DNA of 19,253 nt, taken from assembly GCA_018818905.1 (NCBI GenBank), contig JAHIRA010000137.1:1-19253 (forward strand), given 5' to 3'. Within the stretch, counting starts at the first letter, position 1. Each line of letters begins with the position of its first letter. The translations under genes were made by a program, and so were the position numbers. The notes under the pieces were generated by a model. The model saw only the letters and a list, made by a program, of their open reading frames with translations, ran no database searches and was not told the DNA's origin. Below, one piece after another: positions 7,035-14,662 of the stretch. The stretch is from Patescibacteria group bacterium. Lineage in GTDB: Bacteria > Patescibacteriota > JABMPQ01 > JAHIRA01.

Positions 7035-7430
7035 ATGGGAATTTTAGATAAAATTTCAAAGAAAGATAAAGCTACTGGCAAAAAGACCAAAGTTAATGCC
7101 AAGAAAGCTCCCAAGAAAGCCAAGAAAACCAAGGCCAATATTTTTTCTAGTGCTTACAAAGTTCTCAAGAAACCTCTAGTTACAGAGAAGGGAACTTTCA
7201 TGCAGGCCGATGGCAAATATCTCTTTGAAGTCAGCAAAGATAGCTCCAAGGACGAAGTTGCCCAGGCTATCAAAAAAGCCTATGGGGTCACTTCCGTCAA
7301 AGTTAATATCATTAATGTTAAAGGCAAAAGTCGCCGACTTGGGAAAACTACCGGAAAGACATCTGCCTACAAGAAGGCTATTGTGACCCTAGCCGATGGT
7401 GACTCGATTCAAATTTACGAAGGAGTATAG
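7035..7430 (+). CDS. rplW: Large ribosomal subunit protein uL23
   Basis: 50S protein at the tunnel exit, the docking site for trigger factor and SRP. The family core runs from about residue 42 (YKVLKKPLVTEKGTFM) to the end (GDSIQIYEGV), with FEVSKDSSKDEVAQAI and the loop KGKSRRLGKTTGKTSAYKKA. At 131 aa it is longer than the usual 95-100 because of an N-terminal Lys-rich arm of about 40 residues (KKDKATGKKTKVNAKKAPKK). That arm lies near the tunnel exit in known structures, so it could contact rRNA or nascent-chain factors; this is inference. Confidence 0.95.
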   Translation: MGILDKISKKDKATGKKTKVNAKKAPKKAKKTKANIFSSAYKVLKKPLVTEKGTFMQADGKYLFEVSKDSSKDEVAQAIKKAYGVTSVKVNIINVKGKSRRLGKTTGKTSAYKKAIVTLADGDSIQIYEGV

Positions 7431-7442
7431 ATAATATAAGTT

Positions 7443-8285
7443 ATGCCGAACAAGAAATACAATCCAACATCTCCTGCCAGAAGATACCTAACCGTGTCTG
7501 ACTTCAGTACTTTGACCAAAAAGAAGCCAGAAAAACGACTTTGTTCAGTTCTACAAAAGAAAGCTGGTCGAAACAACACTGGTAAAATCACTATTCGTCA
7601 TAGAGGCGGAGGGAGAAAAAGACTTTATCGTCTGGTAGATTTTTCTAGAAAGAATTTCAATCTCACTGCCGAAGTCTTGGCCTTAGAGTACGATCCTAAC
7701 CGCAGTGCTCATATTATGCTAGTTCAGTACGAAAGTGGCAAAAAAAGTTACTACCTGGCTCCTGAAGGTATCAAGGTTGGTGACAAAGTTGTCTCCAGTG
7801 AAGCCAAAGTTGAAGCCAAGACAGGCAATCGTATGCCTCTTGAGCATATTCCGGACGGTAATACAGTTTACAATATTGAACTCGTTCCCGGTGCCGGTGG
7901 CAAGATGGCCAAATCAGCTGGTAGTAGTGCTGTCCTCATGATCACAGACGCTGGTTTCGCCCAACTCCGTCTTCCTTCAGGCGAAGTCAGGACTGTGAGC
8001 CAAAAGTGTCTTGCTTCTGTTGGTCAGCTAAGCAATACCGAGCACGGCAACGTGGTTATCGGCAAAGCCGGTCGAGTCAGACTTATGGGTAGAAGACCTC
8101 ATGTTCGCGGTAAGGCCATGAACCCTGTCGATCATCCTCATGGTGGAGGAGAGGGGCGAGCTCCTATTGGTATGGTGCATCCCAAGACTCCTTGGGGCAA
8201 GCCAGCCCTAGGTGTCAAGACTAGAAAGAAGAACAAGAAGTCGAATGCTAGTATCATCAGAAAAAAGAAGGGTCGAAAGAGATAA
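7443..8285 (+). CDS. rplB: Large ribosomal subunit protein uL2
   Basis: 50S protein needed for subunit association and peptidyl transferase centre assembly. Features: N-terminal KYNPTSPARRYLT, the RNA-binding motif ITIRHRGGGRKRLYR, the segment PGAGGKMAKSAGSSA, and the conserved loop NPVDHPHGGGEG at residues 227-238 with its invariant His231 (E. coli His229). The C-terminus is a basic tail ending KKKGRKR. Length of 280 aa is typical. It follows rplW by 12 nt; a 59-nt gap with a good promoter candidate separates it from rpsS. Confidence 0.98.
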   Translation: MPNKKYNPTSPARRYLTVSDFSTLTKKKPEKRLCSVLQKKAGRNNTGKITIRHRGGGRKRLYRLVDFSRKNFNLTAEVLALEYDPNRSAHIMLVQYESGKKSYYLAPEGIKVGDKVVSSEAKVEAKTGNRMPLEHIPDGNTVYNIELVPGAGGKMAKSAGSSAVLMITDAGFAQLRLPSGEVRTVSQKCLASVGQLSNTEHGNVVIGKAGRVRLMGRRPHVRGKAMNPVDHPHGGGEGRAPIGMVHPKTPWGKPALGVKTRKKNKKSNASIIRKKKGRKR

Positions 8286-8291
8286 GACCCC

Positions 8292-8320
8292 TTGACCCGT
8301 AGCTATAAATTAGTTATCAT
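8292..8320 (+). promoter_or_regulatory. Internal promoter candidate before rpsS
   Basis: TTGACC (8292-8297, 5/6), exactly 17 nt, then TATCAT (8315-8320, 5/6). Transcription would start near 8327, about 18 nt before the rpsS ATG. The gap of 59 nt is unusually wide for this cluster, which supports a control function. Confidence 0.5.
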
Positions 8321-8344
8321 CAGTAGTCAGTAGAATTTAAAAAT

Positions 8345-8686
8345 ATGTCAAGAAGTTTAAAAAAAGGGCCCTTCGCAGATCCTAAACTCCTCAAAAAAGT
8401 TCAGGACACAACGGACAAGAGCAAGATTATCAAGACTTGGTCCAGAAGCTCAACTATTTTCCCAGAGATGGTTGCTTTTACATTTGGTGTTCACAACGGC
8501 AAAGATCATACTCCTGTTTTTGTCACCGAAGAAATGGTTGGTCATAAACTAGGTGAATTTTCTCCCACCAGAAAATCAGTTGTTCATGGTGGACGTATGG
8601 CCAGAGAAGAAGCTGCCGCAGCTGCTAACGTTGAAAAAGAAAAGGCCGCTAGTGTTCCAGAAGATTCAAAAGAAAAAGAAAGCTAA
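8345..8686 (+). CDS. rpsS: Small ribosomal subunit protein uS19
   Basis: 30S head protein that contacts the A-site finger and S13. The core reads [57 protein letters not shown] and [11 protein letters not shown]. At 113 aa it exceeds the usual 85-95 by an Ala/Glu/Lys-rich C-terminal tail (about residues 86-113) that is probably disordered. Its stop overlaps the rplV start (TAATG), so the two are translationally coupled. There is no SD at its own start; transcription may be boosted by the promoter at 8292-8320. Confidence 0.96.
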   Translation: MSRSLKKGPFADPKLLKKVQDTTDKSKIIKTWSRSSTIFPEMVAFTFGVHNGKDHTPVFVTEEMVGHKLGEFSPTRKSVVHGGRMAREEAAAAANVEKEKAASVPEDSKEKES

Positions 8687-9192
8687 TGAAGACACAGACA
8701 CGACTCAAAAATTTGCATGTTGCCCCAAGAAAAGCCCGTCTCGTCGCTAATCTTATTCGTGGTCTTGATGTAGAAGAGGCCAAAAATCAGCTACATTACC
8801 TCAACAAGAAGTCGGCTCCTCATTTTGAAAAGCTTCTCAAATCTGCTATCGCCAACGCTGAAAACAATTTCAGTCAGGTGGAAAGCAATCTCTTTGTTGC
8901 AGAAGTTTTTGTTGATGAGGGTCCGGTTTTCAAAAGATGGCAGCCTCGCGCCTTTGGCCGAGCTTTTCCAATTCTCAAGAAAACCTGTCATGTTTCTCTT
9001 CTTCTTGACGAAAAAGAAGAAGGCAAGAAACTGACCAAGAAAACTGACAAGAAAGAGACGGAAGCAGACAAAGCCCCCAAGAAGGCCAAAACTCTCAAGA
9101 AAGCTGGAAGTCAAGGCCAAGACAATCAGAGAGGTCTTGGCAAAAAGATAACCGGAGTTAAAGACAAGTTCTTTAGAAGAAAAAGTGGTTAA
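8686..9192 (+). CDS. rplV: Large ribosomal subunit protein uL22
   Basis: 50S protein whose beta-hairpin lines the exit tunnel with L4. The core includes LKNLHVAPRKARLVANLIRG, LKSAIANAENNF and the hairpin GPVFKRWQPRAFGRAFPILK followed by CHVSLLL. The typical protein ends near residue 110; here about 58 further residues form a Lys-rich tail (KKLTKKTDKKETEADKAPKK) ending DKFFRRKSG, giving 168 aa. The tail shows the same base use as the core and no frameshift. It overlaps rpsS by 1 nt and is followed by rpsC after 34 nt. Confidence 0.95.
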   Translation: MKTQTRLKNLHVAPRKARLVANLIRGLDVEEAKNQLHYLNKKSAPHFEKLLKSAIANAENNFSQVESNLFVAEVFVDEGPVFKRWQPRAFGRAFPILKKTCHVSLLLDEKEEGKKLTKKTDKKETEADKAPKKAKTLKKAGSQGQDNQRGLGKKITGVKDKFFRRKSG

Positions 9193-9226
9193 GTTTAGAT
9201 ATTTTACTTACTAATCTCTTGATACC

Positions 9227-9916
9227 GTGGGACAAAAGGTACATCCAATTTCATTTCGACTCGGAAATCTTCAAACCTGGCGCTCAAAGTGGTTTGCCAA
9301 CAAAAACGACTATCGCCACCTCTTGAAGAAAGATTTTGAATTGAAAAAGTTAATTATGGACAAGCTTAGAAATGCAGCTATTGCCAAGATTGAAGTTGAA
9401 AGATCTCCCCGCGTAGTCAACATTAATATCTTTTCTTCAAGACCAGGTATAATCATTGGTCGTGGTGGAGCTGGCATAGAAGAGCTCAAGAAAGACATTA
9501 CTGAAATGATTCAAGAAAAGGTTAAGGTTGATATTAATATTCAAGAAATTAGAAAGCCGGAAACAGACGCTCATCTTGTTGGCTTCCTTATTGCTGAACA
9601 GCTAGAAAAGAGAGTTCCTTTCAGAAGAGTTATCAAACAATCTCTGGAAAGAATCAAACAGAACCCAGAAATTCAGGGAGCCAAAATTATGGTCGCTGGA
9701 AGATTAGACGGTAGTGAAATGTCCAGAAGAGAATGGGTTAGTTTTGGCAAAATTCCACTTCACACTATCAGAGCAGACGTTGATTTTGCTACATACGAAG
9801 CCAAGACCACTTACGGAATTATTGGTATCAAAGCCTGGCTCTATAAGGGAGAGGTTTTTGACAAGAAGAAAGAAGATACCGACGCAGAGACAGAACAAGA
9901 AAAAGTAAAGTCCTAA
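9227..9916 (+). CDS. rpsC: Small ribosomal subunit protein uS3
   Basis: 30S head protein at the mRNA entry channel. It begins at a GTG (9227) giving [13 protein letters not shown], the exact conserved family N-terminus, so the start is secure despite no SD. The KH domain GXXG loop is GRGG at residues 78-81 within [16 protein letters not shown]. The C-terminal domain carries [20 protein letters not shown] then [17 protein letters not shown]. Length of 229 aa is normal, with a short acidic/Lys tail. rplP follows after 10 nt. Confidence 0.97.
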   Translation: MGQKVHPISFRLGNLQTWRSKWFANKNDYRHLLKKDFELKKLIMDKLRNAAIAKIEVERSPRVVNINIFSSRPGIIIGRGGAGIEELKKDITEMIQEKVKVDINIQEIRKPETDAHLVGFLIAEQLEKRVPFRRVIKQSLERIKQNPEIQGAKIMVAGRLDGSEMSRREWVSFGKIPLHTIRADVDFATYEAKTTYGIIGIKAWLYKGEVFDKKKEDTDAETEQEKVKS

Positions 9917-9926
9917 AGAGAAGCAT

Positions 9927-10337
9927 ATGTTAATGCCCAGGAAAGTAAAACATAGAAAATGGCACAAAGGTCGCAGCCGAAATCGCGCAGTTTCTAAGGC
10001 CGGCAACCAGGTTTCTTTTGGTAGCTATGGTCTTAAGTCCTTAGGGAGTAGCTGGATTACCGCCAGACAGATTGAGGCGGCCAGAAGAGCCATGACTCGC
10101 TATGTTCAGCGCGGTGGCAAGATCTGGATCAGAATTTTCCCAGACAAGCCCGTAACTCAGAAAGGCGCCGAAACTCCCATGGGTAAAGGTAAAGGAGCTG
10201 TTGATCACTTCGTTTTCAATTGCCAGCCCGGAAGAATGATTTTTGAAATAGATGGTGTTAGCCAAACAGTGGCTCGTGAAGCCATGACCTTGGCTGCTCA
10301 CAAACTTCCAGTCAAGACTAAGTTTATTGTCAAATAA
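9927..10337 (+). CDS. rplP: Large ribosomal subunit protein uL16
   Basis: 50S protein near the A-site tRNA, needed for late subunit maturation. The start [16 protein letters not shown] is typical, followed by [31 protein letters not shown] and [15 protein letters not shown]. Length is 136 aa, normal. In the conserved loop E. coli has VRMGKGKG with Arg81, hydroxylated by YcfD/RoxA; here the aligned stretch is ETPMGKGKG with Pro84, so the modified Arg is absent. The C-terminus is [11 protein letters not shown]. rpmC starts 1 nt after the stop. Confidence 0.97.
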   Translation: MLMPRKVKHRKWHKGRSRNRAVSKAGNQVSFGSYGLKSLGSSWITARQIEAARRAMTRYVQRGGKIWIRIFPDKPVTQKGAETPMGKGKGAVDHFVFNCQPGRMIFEIDGVSQTVAREAMTLAAHKLPVKTKFIVK

Positions 10338-10338
10338 G

Positions 10339-10554
10339 ATGGAATTAAAAGAACTTCGTCAAAAAACGCAACCCGAACTTCAGAAACTTCTTGCTCAAAG
10401 AAGAGAAGATTTTCGCGAGATCAATTTTAAGATTTCCCAAAGACAGTACAAGAACTACCAGGAACGTGGCACGGTCAAAAAGAATATTGCACAAATTCTG
10501 ACCGTCATGAAAGAGAAAGAGCTTCTAGAAGAGACTACTAAAGAAAGTAAGTAA
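10339..10554 (+). CDS. rpmC: Large ribosomal subunit protein uL29
   Basis: Small helical 50S protein beside the tunnel exit and L23. The 71-residue protein starts MELKELRQKTQPELQKLLAQ and contains FKISQRQYKNYQERGTVKKN then IAQILTVMKEKE, the usual L29 two-helix pattern. I choose the ATG at 10339, 1 nt after the rplP stop, over an in-frame TTG at 10327 that would overlap rplP and add four residues. rpsQ follows after 5 nt. Confidence 0.94.
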   Translation: MELKELRQKTQPELQKLLAQRREDFREINFKISQRQYKNYQERGTVKKNIAQILTVMKEKELLEETTKESK

Positions 10555-10559
10555 ATAGT

Positions 10560-10829
10560 ATGAAAAAAGATAAGCCAACAATTGAAGATAAGGAAGTTAT
10601 TCGCAAGAAGCTGACCGGAGAAGTCGTGAGTGACAAAATGGACAAAACTGTGGTCGTGATGGTCAAAACCATCAAGGCTCATCCAAAGTACAAGAAACGT
10701 TACCAAGTTTCTACCAAGTATCATGCTCATGACCCAGAGAACAAGCACAAGGAAGGCGAGAAAGTCACTATAGTGCTAGACAGACCCAGATCCAAGAACA
10801 AAAGATGGAGAATCGTAGAATCTAAGTAG
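10560..10829 (+). CDS. rpsQ: Small ribosomal subunit protein uS17
   Basis: 30S body assembly protein with an OB fold. Characteristic pieces are [40 protein letters not shown] and [18 protein letters not shown]. Its 89 aa is close to the family norm (about 84), with roughly 15 polar residues before the core. Gaps of 5 nt on both sides place it firmly in the operon. Confidence 0.96.
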   Translation: MKKDKPTIEDKEVIRKKLTGEVVSDKMDKTVVVMVKTIKAHPKYKKRYQVSTKYHAHDPENKHKEGEKVTIVLDRPRSKNKRWRIVESK

Positions 10830-10834
10830 TTATT

Positions 10835-11200
10835 ATGATTATAGTTCAAACCAGACTAAAAGTTGCTGACAATACGGGGGCCAAAAAGGTGCAATGCATC
10901 AAGGTTCTTGGTAGTGGCGGTAAAAATTCTGCTCAGATTGGCGATGTTATTACTGTGGTTGTCAAAGAAGCTCTTCCCGGCGGTATGATCAAGAAGAAAA
11001 CTATCGCTCAAGCTGTTATCGTTAGACAGAGGAAAGAGTATCGTCGTAAAGACGGATCTTTTATCCGTTTCGATGAAAATGCCGTGGTTATTCTTGAAGG
11101 AACGGAACCCAGAGGAACTCGTATTTTTGGACCAGTTGCTAGAGAGCTTCGAGCCAAAGGATACAAGAAGATTGTTTCGCTAGCTCCTGAAGTAATTTAA
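10835..11200 (+). CDS. rplN: Large ribosomal subunit protein uL14
   Basis: 50S protein at the subunit interface, the target of the silencing factor RsfS in many bacteria. [20 protein letters not shown] is the diagnostic start. Further conserved segments are [40 protein letters not shown] and [20 protein letters not shown]. Length is 121 aa, normal. rplX begins 4 nt after its stop. Confidence 0.97.
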   Translation: MIIVQTRLKVADNTGAKKVQCIKVLGSGGKNSAQIGDVITVVVKEALPGGMIKKKTIAQAVIVRQRKEYRRKDGSFIRFDENAVVILEGTEPRGTRIFGPVARELRAKGYKKIVSLAPEVI

Positions 11201-11204
11201 ACCT

Positions 11205-11516
11205 ATGAGAATTAGAAAGAGTGACAATGTGGTCGTGATCTGCGGCAAAGATAAGGGTAAGAAAGGCAAAGTCAATGAAGTTTTTCATGAGAAAAATAGA
11301 GTTGTTGTTGAAGGTGCAGGCAAGATGATTCGTCATGTTAAGCCAAAAAAAGAAGGTGAAAAAGGCCAAAGAATAGAATTCTTTGCTCCTATTCATGCTT
11401 CAAATGTAGCCCTTGTTTGTGGCAAATGTAACAAAGCAACCAGAATCGGTATGAAGAAGATCAAAGATGGCAATAAGCAACGTTTTTGCAAGAAGTGCCA
11501 AGAAAATTTAGATTAA
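11205..11516 (+). CDS. rplX: Large ribosomal subunit protein uL24, four-cysteine form
   Basis: 50S assembly initiator with a KOW motif. The N-terminus MRIRKSDNVVVICGKDKGKK, then GKVNEVFHEKNRVVVEG, is the KOW/SH3 core; HVKPKKEGEKGQRIEFFAPI and HASNVALVC follow. Length is 103 aa. The C-terminal part carries two Cys pairs, Cys72/Cys75 (CGKC) and Cys95/Cys98 (CKKC), as in zinc-binding variants of L24. The E. coli protein lacks these pairs. rplE follows after 16 nt. Confidence 0.96.
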   Translation: MRIRKSDNVVVICGKDKGKKGKVNEVFHEKNRVVVEGAGKMIRHVKPKKEGEKGQRIEFFAPIHASNVALVCGKCNKATRIGMKKIKDGNKQRFCKKCQENLD

Positions 11517-11532
11517 CGATTATTTTGATAAA

Positions 11533-12075
11533 ATGTCAGACTTAAAGAAAAGTTACCAAGACAAGGTGAAGCCAATTCTCAAAGAGAAGTTTGGCTACAA
11601 ATCAGAGATGGAAATTCCCAAGCTTGAGAAAGTGATTGTTACTATTGGCGCTGGGAAAGCCTTGAAAGACTCAAAGCTTCTTGATATGATGATTGAAAAC
11701 CTTAGAAGGATTACAGGTCAGCAGCCAGCCAAGACCAAGGCTAAGACCTCTATTTCCAACTTTGGCATTAGAGAAGGGATGACGGTCGGTCTAAAGGTAA
11801 CTCTCAGAAAAGACAAGATGTATGACTTTGTCAATAGACTCGTTAATCTAACCCTGCCTCGGGTTAGAGATTTCCAGGGCATCGAAGACAAATCTTTCGA
11901 TTCTCAGGGTAATTATTCTCTGGGTTTCAAAGAGTATACTGTTTTCCCGGAAATCACCGGCGGAGAGGTCGAAAAAGTCCATGGCCTCGAGGTCACAATC
12001 AAGACTACGGCCACCACAGATAAAGAGGCCAAGGCTCTGCTGACAGAATTAGGTTTTCCATTTAAGAAAAAATAG
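11533..12075 (+). CDS. rplE: Large ribosomal subunit protein uL5
   Basis: 50S central protuberance protein that binds 5S rRNA with L18. Conserved segments: [40 protein letters not shown] then [33 protein letters not shown], and [16 protein letters not shown]. Length of 180 aa is typical. No SD is visible before the ATG at 11533. rpsN follows after 2 nt. Confidence 0.97.
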   Translation: MSDLKKSYQDKVKPILKEKFGYKSEMEIPKLEKVIVTIGAGKALKDSKLLDMMIENLRRITGQQPAKTKAKTSISNFGIREGMTVGLKVTLRKDKMYDFVNRLVNLTLPRVRDFQGIEDKSFDSQGNYSLGFKEYTVFPEITGGEVEKVHGLEVTIKTTATTDKEAKALLTELGFPFKKK

Positions 12076-12077
12076 CT

Positions 12078-12263
12078 ATGGCTAGAAAAGCACTTATCGC
12101 AAAAGCAGCAAAGAAACCCAAGTTTTCCACAAGAATTGTTAGAAGATGTTCTTTATGTGGAAGGCCACGGGCTTATATGAGAAGGTTCGGTATTTGTCGC
12201 ATTTGTTTCAGAGAAAAGGCAAACCAGGGTGAGATTCCTGGAGTTAGAAAAGCTAGTTGGTAA
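12078..12263 (+). CDS. rpsN: Small ribosomal subunit protein uS14, zinc-binding type
   Basis: Short 61-residue S14 of the zinc type (sometimes called rpsZ), located in the 30S head. The zinc ligands are Cys24, Cys27, Cys40 and Cys43 in [20 protein letters not shown] then ICF. It begins [19 protein letters not shown] and ends IPGVRKASW, the conserved C-terminus. The 2-nt gap from rplE and 9-nt gap to rpsH fit the canonical spc operon order. Confidence 0.97.
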   Translation: MARKALIAKAAKKPKFSTRIVRRCSLCGRPRAYMRRFGICRICFREKANQGEIPGVRKASW

Positions 12264-12272
12264 AATATATAT

Positions 12273-12671
12273 ATGACAGATCCTATCGCAGACATGTTAA
12301 CTCGCATTAGAAATGCACAGGCTGTTTCAAAGTCAGAAGTGAAACTTCCTAATTCAAAGATTAAACATAGCCTGGCCAAGATACTTATGGCCGAAGGTTA
12401 TCTTGCTAGTGTCCAAATCCAGAAATCAAAGGACACCCCACAAGATGTTCTTCTTCTAGTTTTGAAATACGACAAGAATGGTGAGGGTGTCATTAAAGAG
12501 ATCACAAGAGTCAGTAAACCTGGTCAACGGATTTATACTGCTGCCAAAAAGGCTCCAAAGTTTATGCAAGGACTTGGTGTTGGTATTATTTCAAGTTCCC
12601 ATGGCCTCATTACCGACGAGGAAGCCCGCAGAAGAAAGATCGGTGGAGAATTAATTTGTAAGCTTTACTAA
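12273..12671 (+). CDS. rpsH: Small ribosomal subunit protein uS8
   Basis: 30S platform protein that binds helix 21 of 16S rRNA and in E. coli represses the spc operon. It starts MTDPIADMLTRIRNAQAV and ends with the conserved ISSSHGLITDEEARRRKIGG followed by ELICKLY. Other family pieces are NSKIKHSLAKILMAEGYL and ITRVSKPGQRIY. Length is 132 aa, normal. Its stop overlaps the rplF start by 1 nt. Confidence 0.97.
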   Translation: MTDPIADMLTRIRNAQAVSKSEVKLPNSKIKHSLAKILMAEGYLASVQIQKSKDTPQDVLLLVLKYDKNGEGVIKEITRVSKPGQRIYTAAKKAPKFMQGLGVGIISSSHGLITDEEARRRKIGGELICKLY

Positions 12672-13210
12672 TGTCTAGACTAGGAAAACAACCTCTTGAA
12701 ATTCCAGATGGAGTTGAGGTGACAATTGAAGATAGAAAGGTAGATGTTAAAGGTTCAAAAGGAACACTGGTTGTTAATATAAATCCCAGAGTAAAAGTTG
12801 AACAGAAAGATAAAGAACTAATTCTGACCGTTGATAACAAAGAAGAAGATAGCGTTACTTGGGGCATGACTTGGTCAAACATTAACAATGCTTTGCAAGG
12901 CGTATCAAAGGGTTTCGAGAAGAAACTTGAGATCAATGGTGTTGGATATAAAGCTCAGGCTCAGGGTAAGAAAATTGTTCTAAGTCTTGGCTATTCACAT
13001 CCAATTGAGCTTGAAGCTCCAGAAGGCATTGAGTTTAAAGTTGAAGAAAATATTATCACCGTTTCTGGATATGATAAACAAGAAGTTGGAGAAATGGCCG
13101 CCATTATCCGTTCCAAAAAGAAGCCAGAACCCTATAAAGGAAAGGGAATCAAGTATATTGATGAACATATTAGAAGAAAAGCCGGCAAGAAAGCTGCCAC
13201 CACTGAATAA
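12671..13210 (+). CDS. rplF: Large ribosomal subunit protein uL6
   Basis: 50S protein near the sarcin-ricin loop and the GTPase centre where EF-G and EF-Tu bind. It starts MSRLGKQPLEIPDGVEVTIE; the two repeated beta domains are seen as KVDVKGSKGTLVVNI and KKLEINGVGYKAQAQGKKIV. The C-terminal RNA-binding signature is RSKKKPEPYKGKGIKYIDEH. Length of 179 aa is typical. The start is coupled to rpsH (TAATG). Confidence 0.97.
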   Translation: MSRLGKQPLEIPDGVEVTIEDRKVDVKGSKGTLVVNINPRVKVEQKDKELILTVDNKEEDSVTWGMTWSNINNALQGVSKGFEKKLEINGVGYKAQAQGKKIVLSLGYSHPIELEAPEGIEFKVEENIITVSGYDKQEVGEMAAIIRSKKKPEPYKGKGIKYIDEHIRRKAGKKAATTE

Positions 13211-13220
13211 TATTTAGACA

Positions 13221-13565
13221 ATGAAGACAAGAACAAGCAAACGAATTATTCGTCACAAAAGAGTTAGAGCCAGAGTTAACGGAACCAAAGATGTTCCAAG
13301 GCTTTCGGTTTATAGAAGCCACAAGCATCTGGTTGTGCAACTCATTAATGATCAAGAAAGCAAGACTCTTTTGGGACTTTCTGATGCGTCAATTTCCGGC
13401 AAGGCTACCAAGTCAGAGAAAGCAGAAAAACTTGGTGCCGAATTTGCCAAGAAGGCCCTAGACCTGAAAATTGACAAAGTTGTTTTTGATAGAGGTGGCA
13501 ATTTGTACCTGGGTCGGGTTCAGAAGTTTGCCGAGGCAGCTCGTAAAGCAGGCCTGAAGTTTTAA
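13221..13565 (+). CDS. rplR: Large ribosomal subunit protein uL18
   Basis: 50S protein that binds 5S rRNA together with L5. The family pattern is clear: RIIRHKRVRARVNGTKDVPR, LSVYRSHKHLVVQLINDQES, KVVFDRGGNLYLGRVQKFAE and AARKAGLKF at the end. Length is 114 aa, normal. rplF lies 10 nt upstream and rpsE 27 nt downstream; no SD is evident. Confidence 0.97.
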   Translation: MKTRTSKRIIRHKRVRARVNGTKDVPRLSVYRSHKHLVVQLINDQESKTLLGLSDASISGKATKSEKAEKLGAEFAKKALDLKIDKVVFDRGGNLYLGRVQKFAEAARKAGLKF

Positions 13566-13592
13566 TAATAGATAGTTTAATAGATAGTCGAA

Positions 13593-14174
13593 ATGGCAAA
13601 GTTTGGTAGAAAATTCAAAAGAAGAGAGAAACCTGAATTTGAGCAGGAACTTGTTGATATTGCTCGTGTAGCCAGAATTGTCGCTGGTGGACGTCGAATG
13701 CGTTTTAGAGCCACTATTGTCATTGGTGACAAAAAGAAGAGAGTCGGTATGGGTGTAGCCAAAGGAAATGATGTTAGCACAGCCATAGAAAAAGCCGTTG
13801 CTCAAGCCAAGAAAAATATGGTCAGTGTTTCTATCACTCCAGACGGAACCATTCCTCACGAAGTCACAATCAAAAAAGGTGCCTCCAGACTTTTCCTTAA
13901 ACCTGCCTTCAAGGGCACAGGTATCATTGCCGGTGGATCAGTTAGGCAAGTGATGGAGATGGCCGGAGTCAAGAATGTTTTTGGTAAAATTTATGGCACC
14001 AACAACAAGCTGAACAATGTCCAGGCTGCCATTGAGGCACTAAAAAGTCTTCAGACCAAAGAAGAAATATTTGCCAAAAGAGGCAAGAAACTAGAAGTTA
14101 AAGACGTTGTCAAAAAGGTCCTAGCTAAGCCAATCAAGAAAGTTGTCAAAAAAGAGTCTAAACCAAAGAAATGA
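13593..14174 (+). CDS. rpsE: Small ribosomal subunit protein uS5
   Basis: 30S protein at the mRNA entry/decoding fidelity region. The dsRNA-binding-like N-domain contains LVDIARVARIVAGGRRMRFR, ATIVIGDKKKRVGMGVAKGN; the C-domain contains KGTGIIAGGSVRQVMEMAGV and KIYGTNNKLNNVQAAIEAL. At 193 aa it has about 25 extra Lys-rich C-terminal residues. It ends in TGA, which shows TGA is read as stop in this genome. The stop overlaps the next start by 4 nt (ATGA). The next gene is rplO, not rpmD, as is known for CPR bacteria. Confidence 0.97.
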   Translation: MAKFGRKFKRREKPEFEQELVDIARVARIVAGGRRMRFRATIVIGDKKKRVGMGVAKGNDVSTAIEKAVAQAKKNMVSVSITPDGTIPHEVTIKKGASRLFLKPAFKGTGIIAGGSVRQVMEMAGVKNVFGKIYGTNNKLNNVQAAIEALKSLQTKEEIFAKRGKKLEVKDVVKKVLAKPIKKVVKKESKPKK

Positions 14175-14662
14175 TCACACTTCATACTCTAAAAACAACC
14201 AAAGAAGACGCTAAAAAAAGAAAAAGAGTTGGCCGTGGTGGAGCTCATGGAACTTTTTGTGGTCGTGGCTGTAAGGGTCAAAAAGCTCGTTCTGGTTATT
14301 CTAGACGGCTTGGATTTGAAGGTGGCCGAACGCCTTTGGTCCAGAAGCTTCCCAAGTTTAAAGGCAACAAAAGCCTGCAAGAAAAAGCTACCCTTATTTC
14401 ATTCAAAGATATAAACAAGAACTTCAAAGATGGTGATGAAGTTAACGCAGTTTCTCTCAAGAAGCTTGATTTGATCTCCAAAAAAAGCAGCAACTGGAAA
14501 ATTGTTCTAGAAAAAGGTAAGATTAATCATAAGATAAAAGTTTCTGCCAAGCATACTACTTCCTCTGTGGCCAAGCTAATTACTGAAGCTGGCGGAGAAA
14601 TTATAAAGGAAGTTGAACCACAAGAAGAGTCTCAAAATAAAAAGGAAGCTTCCAATAAATAA
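14171..14662 (+). CDS. rplO: Large ribosomal subunit protein uL15
   Basis: 50S late-assembly protein. The Gly/Arg-rich N-terminal arm is visible as KKRKRVGRGGAHGTFCGRGC then KGQKARSGYSRRLGFEGGRT, and the middle as PLVQKLPKFKG. The usual GRGHKGQ motif is GRGCKGQ here, and a second Cys precedes it, giving an unusual CGRGC pair. The C-domain ends in KVSAKHTTSSVAKLITEAGG and an acidic/Lys tail. Length is 163 aa, slightly long. It overlaps rpsE by 4 nt, and the next ATG follows its TAA stop with no gap. Confidence 0.95.
   Translation: MITLHTLKTTKEDAKKRKRVGRGGAHGTFCGRGCKGQKARSGYSRRLGFEGGRTPLVQKLPKFKGNKSLQEKATLISFKDINKNFKDGDEVNAVSLKKLDLISKKSSNWKIVLEKGKINHKIKVSAKHTTSSVAKLITEAGGEIIKEVEPQEESQNKKEASNK

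Noticed and set aside
10327..10338. TTG start for rpmC four codons earlier
   Set aside because: The ATG at 10339 gives the normal L29 N-terminus and a tight 1-nt junction with rplP.
14172..14174. Possible TGA recoding (Gly), as in some CPR lineages
   Set aside because: TGA ends rpsE and the 2806-3213 gene at sensible positions, and no conserved gene here contains an in-frame TGA.
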